From assembly GCA_034440635.1 (NCBI GenBank), contig JAOTON010000896.1:1286501-1350500 (forward strand): a DNA stretch of 64,000 bases, read 5' to 3'. Positions within the stretch are counted from its first letter, which is position 1, and every line of letters begins with the position of its first letter. Made by a program: the position numbers and the translations under genes. Below are positions 45,200 through 56,780 of this stretch, piece after piece. This DNA is from Lepas anatifera. Lineage: Eukaryota; Arthropoda; Thecostraca; Lepadidae. Under the pieces are notes generated by a model. That model was not told where the DNA came from. It saw only the letters and a program-made list of their open reading frames with translations, and ran no database searches.

Positions 45200-46965
45200 G
45201 AAAAACGTCAAAATTTCAAATCAATTTCAGAAGACCGATACTACAAACACATTCAGGGACTGATTGGGAACTTCAAAACGAATCTGAAAAGGTTTTGGAC
45301 TTTCTTAAAGAGCATCAAGGGAGCAAAGGGGCAAATTCCCACTCTTTCGGACGGAAACCGTCGGATCAATTCAGACAAGGAAAAAGCTGATCTTTTGAAT
45401 CAATTATTTGCCAGCAAGTTTACTTCTCCGGAAGTGATTCACTACCCAGAACCTCCCAATTATAATCTTCCAAATTTGACGGGCTTTGAAATCTCTGAAG
45501 CCCAGGTCCGGGGTATTTTGGAGAATCTGCAAGTGCACAAGGCCTGCGGTCCGAACAACATTAGCGCTCGGATCATAAAAGAGTGCCGAGATGAGCTCGC
45601 ATGTCCTCTGACAATTCTTTTCCGGAAGTCCGTGGATGCGGGTGTCTTCCCGAGCAGGTGGGCGAAAGCCAACATTGTCCCAGTATTTAAGACAGGTTCA
45701 CGAAATTCTCCCAAAAACTATCGCAGTGTTTCACTCCTTCCGCTGTTCGGCAAAGTCATGGAAAGATGCGTATTCCAAACGCTTCTTGCGCATGTGCAAC
45801 CTGTTCTCACAGAGAAACAGCACGGTTTTGTCCCTCGCCGATCCTGCGAAACGAATTTGGCAACCCTTCTAAAAATGGCGTGGGAATCAATATCTTCAGG
45901 CCATCAATTAGACATTTTGTATCTTGATTACTCTTCCGCTTTCCAGAGCGTCAACCATAAATTGCTCCTCCACAAAATCCAGAATTCGTACAGCATTTCA
46001 GGACAAGCGCTTCGTTGGCTTTCATCTTATCTTTGCGATCGAAAACAACGTGTGATCATTAACGGGAAATGTTCAAATTGGACTGAAGTGCGCTCTGGAA
46101 CTCCGGAAGGCAGTTTGTTATCACCTCTACTGTTCGTGCTCTTCCTAAATGGTCTCCCCGACACCATCCAAACCCAAATTTTGATGTTCGCTGACGATGT
46201 GAAGCTTTTCAACAAAATTCCCTGGACAAGAGATGCAGAATTTCTCCAGAAAGACCTGGATCACCTCATTCAGTGGTCAGAAACCTGGAAAATTAAAGCT
46301 AAATCCCACCAAATGTCAATCATTTAGGATCACCCTGAACAAAAAAAAACAATTCTGGCTAGGTACAAAATTCGTAACAACGACCTGGAAAATGTTCAAG
46401 AAATTCGAGACCTAAGTGTTTGGCTAGACACAAAATTGACGTTTCAGGCTCATATCAACCATGCCGTCAGCAAAGCGAATAGGATGCTAGGTTTGCTCAT
46501 GCGCTCACTCCAGACTAGCCGAACGGCGGGACGACTGAAACCTGCTCCTATTCTTGCAGCCTTCTTTAGCAACGTTCGCTCCATCTTAGAATACGGTAGC
46601 GTAATCTGGGGTGGAGCGGCAAAAACGCACTTAGATCGACTGGAAAAAATTCAACACAAATTTATGATGTGGTTGGCTGCCCACACTCACGTGCCTCAAC
46701 AAAAGTTATCACTCTCCTACAATGATCTACTTGGTAGTTTCAAAATTACTTCACTTTCAAAAAGGCGACTAAAAAGCGACATTCTGTTCGTCTACAAAGT
46801 TATCATCCACAGAACGGACTTCGCCTTCCTGCTTGGGCACCTACCGTTGCATGTGCCTCAGCGTCGGACCAGGGGAGGGACAAAACCAGCCGCTACACAC
46901 TCCTTTTGGGAGAGTAGAAACCGTGAGATGTGGATTGTTCATCCGTGCAGTTCGCGCTTTTAATC
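45200..46965 (+). pseudogene. LINE ORF2 reverse transcriptase, frameshifted
   Basis: One frame is open from about 45205 to a TAG at 46325. It contains the pre-RT LNQLFASKFTSPE region, NYRSVSLLPLFGKVMERC, the LDYSSAFQSVNH box, GTPEGSLLSPLLFVLFLN and the catalytic FADDVKLF. The following LNPTKCQSFRI piece is in another frame. The frame then returns with DLSVWLDTKLTF and INHAVSKANRMLGLL (from about 46380). A last shift near 46890 precedes the RAVRAFNHVS tail. Most core residues are intact, so the copy is not very old. FADD and the LG..L..SL..I..G..IW region fit the Jockey/CR1 supergroup. Confidence 0.9.
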
Positions 46966-47280
46966 ATGTCAGCACGTATCCTTCCATCGACCCTGTTATC
47001 TCTAGTTTCTCATCGTTTAAATCCTCCGTCATTAAATATCTTAGGGATCATCAGTTTTAGTGAACCCATGGTTTTAGGATTGCACCGTTTTATAGCATCA
47101 TGTTTTTCTTTTAATATTTACATGTTTATTTGAATTTAATGTTTCTGCGGTTGTAACTGTATATGTGACTATCAGTTCATCATCTCTTGTAAATATTCCC
47201 GTATTGTTTTATCCATTGACTTGAGCTGTAAGTGGGATAATCCTGTTGCTCACATATACTGAATAAATACAAATACAAAT
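45200..47280 (+). mobile_element. LINE (Jockey/CR1-like), 5' truncated
   Basis: It covers the reverse transcriptase and C-terminal part of a non-LTR retrotransposon, then a 3' untranslated end with AATAAA and a short AATAC tail (GAATAAATACAAATACAAAT, to 47280). The endonuclease part is absent, as expected of 5' truncation. Frameshifts show that it is dead. Confidence 0.9.
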
Positions 47281-49935
47281 TTCAGTCGGTGGATGCAGTT
47301 TTCCCATCTTGTATTTTTGATGTGTGTTAATGGCCACCCAACATCAATAAAGGCCTAATCTGGTCACCTCAGATGGTTAAAATGCTTCGAGGTTAACATA
47401 GTTATAGGTACTTAAAAAACAGGCGCAAGCTCAGTTGCATGTTGGATGGAAAATTTCCCAGGATAACTCCTAATCCAGTTGCATTCAAGACCCTTAACGA
47501 ATCTCGAATTTATTTATTACATACGTCACTCACCTAAAAGGGACGTACTGCTAAATTGTGCCACAGACTCCATAGGAAATGGATGAAAAATTGAAATATG
47601 ATTAAATCGGGATGGAAAATCAGACTGAGAGAAGCAGGTTGCACACATGTTCTGTACCTGCTGCGCTCACGGTGCCGTTGTCGGGCAAACTAAACCGAGG
47701 TTTTAACTTACTATTAATTGTTTCAGTTTCTACCTAAGAACTGCACACAATTGTGCAAGTTTTCGGTCGGTGCTGACTCGCATTGGGATTTCAGACACAA
47801 ATAAACAAGATAAAGCGGTCAAAGAGGCATTTAAAGAGGAATCTCAATTAACCCCCTCGCGACAGTTCAGGTTCCCAACTCATGTGACCACACAGCGCCT
47901 TCAAAGTACTGTTAGATGCTAAGCGGCATACATGATGGACTGAGCAGATTGCTTCTTGAAGCAGCTGTGACCGTCAGTAGAGTGTTGGTAGTCGAGCAGT
48001 ATACAAAAGAGAAAAGACCAGTCTTTCCAGGCTCCGCATAGGCCACTGCCGTACCAAGCACCCTCACTGCACGAACAAAACCGCCCACAAAACTGTTCTT
48101 GCACTGTAGCAGCCACCTTATTGTTCAGCTTGTTTTATCTGAATTGCATAGTTGTGCCCAGCTCATTATGTGTGGGTTCTTCCCCGCCGGATCTTTTGGA
48201 ACATATTTTAGGCAACAGTACTGTCGCACACGTTGGGAAGTTTTATTATACTTGAGATTAATAAAGTTTAACATAGTTTACAGGACCAACGGACATTTTT
48301 AAGCCTGACACATCTCCGGTATGGATGATTGAACCAGCCAGATCAGCACAGACCAGATTTAACCTGATGCCGTCAGTCATCACTAAGTCTTTAGCTGCTG
48401 ATTTGTCCTTAGGCCCCAATACTACTACCACATTTTCCGACCATTGGAGATATCAAAACATTGTCGAATTCAAGCTGTCATTGGCTATGATGCATAACGG
48501 TTATCTGGATTTGTTCACTCTGGCATGTTAAATGCCAACATGGATCAGAGAGTGAACTTCCATCTAATTTCATATTCGGAACATATTGAGCGTATGTGGT
48601 GTAGACTGGGTGAACCCTAGCCGTGCAGGTTGAAACTGGAAGGAAGAACGTGGTAACGTTTTGCTCTTCTTAGCCGTACAATTGAGAAGCGAAACCAAAT
48701 GAAATTTTCTTGATACTGATGATGTATTCTTTTTATCATCTTGCTTTATGGGCACGGACGAATAAGTCGGCGAGGAGTCATGCGGCCTCGTAAATGCAGA
48801 CTGTGCAACCTTAGCCGTGGCTATAGCGTTGAGCCCCAACGGAGTTGAACAGTCACGCATCCTGGATTGAATGGGTATTCTTCACTGTTGTGTCTTCCGG
48901 GCAGCGAATTCGAAATTATAAGGATCATTTCTTTGATTTTGAAATAATGCTATAACCAAGGAGTCTAATGAACCATAATTACATTGCCAACAGGCATGCT
49001 CAAAATATTATATGCCTGATATCGCAACCTGCTTTGCCGATATGTAGAGGGCCATAGACGGCGAAAGAAGCCCCTGGAAAGATTAGCGCGGCACCGTCTG
49101 GGCTCACTTCCTACCCACCGTCGCCTTGAGTAGAGGTCAATAAAATTTAGATTTTGTCTTCCACGAAAGCCAAAGCGGCCTGCTTTTCTCCCACAAACTA
49201 AGGCTTCCTACTAAGGGCAGCCCAGTTTATCCCTGATGCCAAGCCTATCACGTTCTTCCAGGTGGCAGTAAAAACAGCTCGAAGGCTATACGATAATACT
49301 GACACAAAAACGGAATCAGGGTTTCCATTTTTTCGTGGAAATGTGGCAAATCGGTCCTGAAAGGATCGAAAGTTTCTTCCTTTCTGGCCAAATATTAACA
49401 CCCACCAGAGGTCCAGAAACTTGCCAACTCGGCTACTGGTGTTTGTGACACATTTACGAAAATTGAGGTGCATAAGTGTGACAAAATAACGATCCTGACT
49501 ATATGGTTCAAGATCAAACCACATATTTTGGAATTACAGAATCGAGCGTGTAGCGAATATTTCAATTTAGCAGCTCGGTTCTTCAATTGCATAGCGTACC
49601 ATTAGCATGGAATAGAGATTCCTGGAATGGAGACCTCGATGCAAACCCGCCCCGCTTTTGGGAGCCAATCTAGGACATGAAAAAATCCTTCGGTAAGTAA
49701 AGCTCGGTAAGGACCAATGTAAAGTCAATGGGAGATGTGGTGGCCGATGACTTTGATGCGTCATAACTTATAAACCGTGGCTTGCACAGGAAAACGACCC
49801 TGCATTTCGGAAAGCCCAATCTGTGGTGCGTCCGCTAAAATACATTTTAGGCATGAAATACCAAAAATCTCAGAGGAAAGCGCAGGAGAAATCAGAATCT
49901 GATGCTGCAGCTCAACTTGTATTATTACATGTTTT
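47281..49935. other. Unassigned single-copy-looking sequence
   Basis: No gene, RNA or repeat recognised. Open frames of 60-110 codons at 48570-48860 and 49198-49592 overlap others and resemble no family. Confidence 0.3.
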
Positions 49936-49937
49936 AA

Positions 49938-50030
49938 GCGCCCGTGGCTCAGCGCCGTAAAAGCGATGTGTGTTTAACGCTCGCGTAGTAAGCGAAAGAT
50001 CCCGGATTCGAATCCCGCGCGTGGAACTTT
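49938..50030 (+). repeat. tRNA-like element (SINE head or tRNA pseudogene)
   Basis: It has an A-box-like CGTGGCTCAGCGCCG and a near-consensus B box GGATTCGAATCCC, spaced as in a tRNA with a long variable arm. The acceptor and anticodon stems do not pair cleanly, so it is not read as a working tRNA. It abuts the family A copy at 50036. Confidence 0.45.
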
Positions 50031-50035
50031 TCATC

Positions 50036-50510
50036 TTCATTTTCAAAATTAGGTCAAAACGCATTTCATTAGAACCGCAAAGACAAGGCGAACCTAATGC
50101 AGTTAAAATAAACGCTCCATCATCATCCATTTCTATGTTATTCAGTTGAAACTATTTTTCCCATGTATATCCAATGGAGAGGTCATGGCTCTTACCTGAC
50201 CTTAAATCATCGATATCAAAAATACCGGAACATATTTTAGAAAACTCAGTGGCCCCATGGTGTGATATGATATTCAATTAGATAAGTTTGCCCTGTTCTG
50301 ACTTACGCTATCGTGAACTTTTTTAGATGAGGTTACTTGACCGGAACTGGTGACCTGACCTGAGCTGACCTAACCTTAAAATTTTGACAAAAGTTGCAAA
50401 AATGATGAGAGAAAGGTATTTGAAGTACGGCGGCGCTACGCACCGCCGTTTTCATGCTGTCTCCAATAACCCGAGGTGGCGGTTACCCGCCCTCTCCGTC
50501 AATGCGCATG
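50036..50510 (-). mobile_element. Family A TTAA element, partial, reverse copy
   Basis: It matches the reverse complement of the left half of 23945-24808, including GGCGGCGCTACGCACCGCCG near 50430 and the right end GTCAATGCGCATG followed by TTAG (mutated TTAA). Confidence 0.7.
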
Positions 50511-50514
50511 TTAG

Positions 50515-52180
50515 GAACAATAGATGGAGAGCATGCATATCCATTGCATACACATACGACCAGAGTTTTTACGGTAATAAGAAAGGTGGGTATATTGTTT
50601 ATTTCACTGCATATACGTATGCTAGCTTTTTTCGTCAATTTCTATATCGTAAGGATCACTCAGTTTTGTATAAAAAGTCCCGCTAGTAATTAGACAGGTG
50701 AAGCAGATCAGGTGAAGTGCGAACATCCCCAGCTGGAGAGTGTGCTTCCGTGCGGCAATACCCTCTCTGCCACCGTGCATCAAGCCTGGCACCGTAACAA
50801 ACGGCAGTCAACACAGCTGAACAGCGGCTCGCCGTCGCACCGTTTTTGCAGTGTCGATGAATACTGCCGGAAACCTGGCGTCAGCGCCGTTCGGTAGCCC
50901 TCTCCGTGCTGAAACCTTACAGTGAACTGCTGCCAAGGCGAAGGCAACAGCATCGACCTGCCTAGGCCACAACACGCGCCGCCGGGCCGCTCGCAGACGA
51001 AGCCATTCGGGCGGGCGTCGCAGGCCGGTGGCGGGCGCCGGTACGCTCTATGGGACGGTGTGGACGTGTGGGGTATAGCCTGCACCCTGGCATTGACATA
51101 AAACAGCCACAAAATAATGATGCTTCAAGTACAAAAAGAGTCTGAAGTTGTTGTTTTGAACTAACGTGGATGCCTGTTTTTAAGTCTTGGATACGTATTT
51201 TATGCGACAAAACTTATGACGGGATGCCTTCATCACGGCACAGAAATAAGTGCCCGATGCAGGGATGGATCTCGACCTGTTGGTGGGGGCGGGGATAGAG
51301 CCAAAATACGTAAAAAGACATAGTGCTTTGAGAAAAGCGGATAAAATCGAAGACGGGGAGAATGTTTTCCCCGGCTCCACTACTGGTCCCATATAGGTTC
51401 ATCCTTTAGGTACTGGAGATATCTATAGCCAATTCGGTGTTCTGTGGTACCCATTTCACGGGCTTGCATTTATATATATATATATCCAACTCGACATGGT
51501 TTTGCATCCGTCAAGTCATAAATCGGGCTGGTAACAGCACCTCGCTGCTACAGAGGGCCTCAGTGTCTATCATACAAAGTGTGAAAGCAAGTTGACATTA
51601 GGCCGTGCTCAACGTCGGGGCTTCCACTCACGTGATACGACGTCCACTCACTCGCGTATCGGTTGATAAAGGCCGTCCCTGGGCCGACGGGGTCATCTTA
51701 TGGAGAGGTACTCTCCCCGCCCCGCGGGGACGACAGTTGTGAAGAAAGTGAGACGGAAAGTAAATGGAGATGGTGGGTGGGTGTGCTTTCTGCTACCGCA
51801 GGCTATGCTCTGCTGTCTCAGACAGTCGCAGTCCTCTATGTGCTTTCCCCTTAAACTGATTGAATTTTTAGATAATTACGGATTCGAGGGCCACAGAGGT
51901 CTCTGCTCTCGAAACGGCACAACATTGGCATTGCTCCGTTCATTCTGCGTGGCTCAGGGACCACTGGGCGTACGTGAGGTGGGTGTGCAAGTAAGCCCGA
52001 GGACTCCTGCACCCAGGCGCCCGGGGAGGGCTGACTCTTGCATATGAGCACCCGTGGGGAGCTGACGCCCGCGCCTGAGCACTCTGAACGGGCAGACTGC
52101 TGCGACTGAACATCCGGAGTGGGCGGCGGAAAGTGGTGCGACCTAGTGGAGCCCGGCCAACTCAATGGCGGCGGGGATTG
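50515..52180. other. Unassigned sequence
   Basis: No gene recognised. A GC-rich patch at 50870-51070 holds cysteine- and proline-rich open frames on the minus strand without family resemblance. A short (TA)n run lies at 51472-51484. Confidence 0.3.
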
Positions 52181-52188
52181 ACCCACGG

Positions 52189-52322
52189 CACTGGCGGATC
52201 CAGGACAGCATTTCGGGGGGCTAGGGCACTCGAGCCTCCCCCACCATTACCTTAAAACAGCCTCCGGCAGTCTGATATTCGGGGTGGGCTTGAGCCCCTA
52301 GCCCTCCTTGTGTCCGTCACTG
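52189..52322. mobile_element. hAT-like MITE, copy 3, with 8-bp duplication
   Basis: It starts CACTGGCGGATCCAGG and ends TGTGTCCGTCACTG. The flanks ACCCACGG (52181-52188) and GCCCACGG (52323-52330) agree at 7 of 8 positions, an almost intact hAT target duplication. It shares its core with copies at 5376 and 33875. Confidence 0.75.
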
Positions 52323-52330
52323 GCCCACGG

Positions 52331-53837
52331 CTCACTCCTGCACAAAGCGATCCAACCACGCAGAGCCCAATATACGAGGTTGATTCAAGTGTATGTAGTA
52401 TTAAAATCGCCTTTAGGTTTGAAGCAGTCTTCAGATTTGCCCTTTAAATGTTTAGCTGACCAGGTTTTGTCTAGGTACGCAGAGAAAGCTTTAAAAGGAA
52501 GTCAATTTTGAGGAAATCAAAACCGCAGCTTGGTTTCAGCACCTACCCAAGAACGCTTCCGTTCACTTAGGCTTGAGCTGCAGAACGCCTGCGGCACAGC
52601 CATGGCAACGTTAGCATTGAATTGCCCCAGGTGACTCAGCCAAGGCTGGTTACGTGGTCAAGGAAATTTGAACGAAGACTGACGACTGCTGGCGCGAGAG
52701 GGCAACACCCTCTCCCACTAGACCTGCTCCTCCGCCGTGCCCGGTGGAGGAGCGGTTGATGCTACCGCCAACAAAGCGCCTTTTTGTAGATCCCCGGCGT
52801 GTCCGTGTCCTGTGACTGGTGAATAGTTTTTTTGTGTGAATCATGGGTTCAAAAGAATTCAAAAGAATTTAATATATCGATGGATTCGCTGATCGATAAC
52901 GAAGCTGATCGACAGCTTTAACGCTGATCGATAACGAAATGAAAACTTAGAACCACTAACAATACCAACACACCATAAGCTGTAATGACCAAGGGACATG
53001 CATCAGTTTCTACGTCATTCGCACCTTGGACCATGCAAAACATCGGAACATTCAGAACACACACAAGCACCCGTCTCTATCTTTCAAGCTCTCCGATCCA
53101 TGTTCAAAACAGTCCCTCGGCCACGTCTGTAGCCAAGGCAACTGCGCGCCTCCCGGCGTCACGTGACTACCAAACTGCGGCAGCAAATTTCCATTGGGGA
53201 CGTGACCTCGGCATTCTACTATTGTTTCAGGAACAGAGAGGTGAGTCGGTGCAGGACTTGTCAGGGGTGATTACCCATTCAGAGACATCCGGCACGACAG
53301 ACAGTGCGGCAGACTTCACTCCAAGTTAGGTGGCCGCGGTCAGAGTGGTCTGGCAACTGACGAAGACGAGACAGCCAAACCTAGAACCAGGTATGTGCCC
53401 AGCGCTCGAAAGGACGGGGCCACGACCAGAGGTGATCGCCCCTATCGCATTTTTGGCACAGCCTGCACGGTAGGGTGGGCCATACTTATCAGGAAAATAT
53501 AATTGCCCTGTTTTAGCTCGGCACTACAATTTTATTGTGCGGAATTAGATTCTAAGAAACTTCCTTGAACTACATTTTCCCCAAAAATAAGTTAAGCGGT
53601 CGCAAAAACGCACTTTGGCGTTTTTAGAGCTCAGTGTCCATTTGGTCCGACTGCAAGCCTAGCGGTGATGTTTTACTGAACTCGGATATTGAGCTTGCTG
53701 AAAAAATGGCCTTCCGCTTCTTAATATTTTCTCTGGGAAATGATGTCACATTTCAATAAGCTCTTCTACCATGCCTTCCCAGAATTACCAGAGATGAAAT
53801 ACAAATTCGGAGAAAAATAAGCATAAAAATCTGGAGG
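52331..53837. other. Unassigned; possible exon end near 53241
   Basis: A 115-codon open frame starts with ATG at 52985. It contains a good 5' splice site consensus (GAGAG|GTGAGT, near 53240). No family is recognised, so it is not called as a gene. Confidence 0.25.
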
Positions 53838-55035
53838 GACTTCCGAAACCAGCTCCTGGGGTCCTACACCAAAAACTTTGCGCTACTGAGACCAACTCTT
53901 GTAGGCCTCCCGAAACCAGCTCTGGGGACGCCGAGACAAACTACTATGGGGTCCCCTATTAATTCTAGGGCCCGAAGGCCAGCCCTGAGAGTCTTAAGAT
54001 AAAAATCTGAGACCCTTGGGGTCCCAGACTTTTTTTTCTATATTTCAAAACTATCCCCCTCGATAAAAGTCGTGAGGCTCCTGAGACCAACACTTGGGAC
54101 CCGCGAAAAAAGCTCATAGGGCCCGACACCGTTTCTAAGGGCCTTCTGCAGCCAGCTTCTGGAGGAACGAGACCAAAACTTTGGCCCTGAGACCAACTCT
54201 TGTGGGCCTCCCAAGATTAACTCTGGGGGCCCCGAGAAAAACTACTGAGAATCCTTCAAGACCAAATCTGGAGGGCTCGAGACAAACTCTCGGGCCCCCA
54301 GAACAACTCGGGGGGCCTCGAGACCGGCCCTGGGGGGCACAAGACTAGCTCTTGGGCTGCCCTCTGAGATCAACTCTGGGTCCCAAAACAAATTCTTGGT
54401 GCCCCTTGAGAACAACTCTTTTGGGCCCTAAGACCAAGTCTTGGGGCCACTGAGACTAACTCGTGGGCCCTTCAGACCGACTCGGTGGTCCCCGATAGTT
54501 GTGGGTACTCAGAGACCAAGTCTGGGCCCCGAGACCCACTCTGGGGGTTCCCCGATACTTGGTGGGCCCTCCGAGACCAAGTCTTGGGTCCAGAGAAAAA
54601 CTCTGGAGGGGGGGGCAGAGACAGAATCTCGGAGCTCCTGATACAGAATCTGGGGTCCCCTGAGACTAGCTCCCGGGGGTCCTTCGAGACCAAATCTGGG
54701 TGCCCAAAACTAGCTCTTGGGGAGTAATCTGAGCCCAACTCTGGCCCCAAAACTAACTCTTGGTGCTCCCTGAGAAAACTCTTTGGGGACCCTGGGGGCC
54801 ACCAGGACCAACTCGAGGGCCCCCGAGACGGACTCTGGATCCACGAGATTGGCTCTGGAGTCCCGAATACTTTAGGGCCCTCCAAGACCAAGTCTGGGGG
54901 CCTGGAGACCAACACTTGAGACCTCGAAACCAACTCGGGCCCCTGAGACAGAAAGTGGGGGCCTCGAGACCAAATCTACAGCCCCCGAAACTAATTCTGA
55001 GGGGGCCTCCGATAGCAACTCTGGGGACTCTAAAA
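53838..55035. repeat. Large minisatellite, unit about 21-23 bp
   Basis: Dozens of degenerate units GAGACCAACTCTTGGGGGCCC. They are reverse-complementary to the array at 13232-13605. Long open frames on both strands here come from the repeat. Confidence 0.9.
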
Positions 55036-55420
55036 CATGTCCTTTAAAGCTTGTGCACACCTCCCCCCCCCAATTCAGTTAACGTGTCACTTATTTATTG
55101 TGTGTGCTCCCAATGGGCTTTTGAGTGTGTAATGTCCAATGTGGACCCCAAATCCTGTGTGCCCCTCCCGCAGTTTTCCGGTAGATATACTTGCCTTCCG
55201 ATTGTCCTGTATGTGCCCCTTATATCGATGGTGTGCCCCTCTCATCCTTTTTGTGATAGCTACATATATTTTTAGCTTTTAATGCGTAACGTCTACTCAT
55301 TTAATTTTTGATACTCTATTTTTGCTTTTGGCCCCAAAGTGTGCCCCTTTGTGGCCATCCGAAAATAATTATGGGGGGTTCACGGCATGGCCCCCTGCCA
55401 CCCCCTGGGTTGCGCTAGTG
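55036..55420. mobile_element. Right end of a second H-like hAT element
   Basis: The segment ends CCCCCTGGGTTGCGCTAGTG, which resembles the right end of element H (CTGGCTGCGCCCCTG). Both interiors are rich in GTG.GCCCC words. The left end was not found; the minisatellite at 53838 is likely part of it. Confidence 0.45.
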
Positions 55421-56199
55421 TGGAGAATAATCAAAAACATATCTTACAGCATCTTGAAACACACGGAACAGTACCCACGCGTTGGTTGGGCATTTTATGT
55501 ATTTGCCATATGACTGTATTTTGCAGCCTAACGTTGAGTCCGATTTGGGTCCAGGCTGCGCAGACATACATAGGGTGCATGCTAATCGGAAGTCTTATCA
55601 ATCAAGCCCTCCTCCCAAGTTACATTTCCTCATGTAGCTCAGATGCGAATACTGCGTCAGTGATGTCCAGCCATAAAAATATATGCAGTTGCCAGAAAAT
55701 GTCATTAAATGTCACCCATGAACATTTTCAACATGCTTAATGGATTCGAAACAAGTTGGGCTGAATTGTACATGAGCTACTTGAATTTAATGGTGAGTGG
55801 CAAACGATGAAGCCTGACGACTGCAACGATAACACAGGTCAACAGCCAAAATGGATCCGGTACGTGAGCATCTGTTTTTACCTATTTCGGTACCCCTGAT
55901 TTCAAATTTAGTAACAATTTTTTGCTATCGGACCCGTTTTCTTCCCCACATCATACCTGGTGTATAGCCCCTTCACTTTCCACACACAGTCATGAGCCTA
56001 GCCTTTTGTGGAAAAATTTAGATAAAGGATGTCGACAACCCGGATTATCTGCACCTAGACAATGCAGCTTAACACTATACAAAGACTACCTCGCATAGGT
56101 GCATGCAATTGCACATTGTACATTGAACAAGGCTCGCGCTCGGTCGCACAAGCTCGCCGACGTTTTAGACCGAGTGGTGACATTGCAATATTATATGAT
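55421..56199. other. Unassigned sequence
   Basis: No gene or repeat recognised. Confidence 0.3.
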
Positions 56200-56780
56200 G
56201 AGGATTTTATGTCAGGCTCACCTCCCTTGAAGGTCAAGTTCAGGTCAAACGTCACAGGTCAAGCTCATACCACCATTTCAAGGTCATTGACTCTAGTGCC
56301 TTGGGTTGGATGACGTCGCCTAATATGACATATATTATGTTATGACGTCATAAGCTAGGTCACTCAATCTTGAGGTCAGGGTCGCAGGTTCAATTCAAAG
56401 GTCATAGGTCAAGGTCAAACCTTGTTTTCCGCCCGACGGTTGCCACAGTGCTAGTTGCAGTATACGTTATAGGCAAAATGCAATATTTTGACGTCAAAGT
56501 TCAATGGCCTTCAACAACCTTGACCTAAAAGTTTTAGAGAACATTGCCTCAGACCTTTCCTCCGTTACTTTAGGTCATTTTCTCCCCATATCCGGCTTCT
56601 CATCGCATAATTATGGCATTTCCCAATGGCTACTCTGCACAGACAGAATTTGACCTATATGATCTCGTTTTACCTTGAATATATTGACCCGGGTCTATGA
56701 AAATCGGGTTTAAGGTAGAATACTCTAGGTTCCACAAACACCCAAACGTTCATCTTCCTAGACCTCTTGGATTTTGCACT
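56200..56780 (-). mobile_element. Family E repeat, reverse copy
   Basis: Read backwards it matches 63100-63750: TGACGTCATAA, the AGGTCAAGGTCAAA block, GCATTTCCCAATGG (family E GGGAAATGCC), and the CCTAGACCTCTTGG end region. Non-coding. Confidence 0.5.

Noticed and set aside
54441..55047. Long open frames in the 54-kb minisatellite
   Set aside because: The repeat unit lacks stops in some frames; the peptides are repeat translations.
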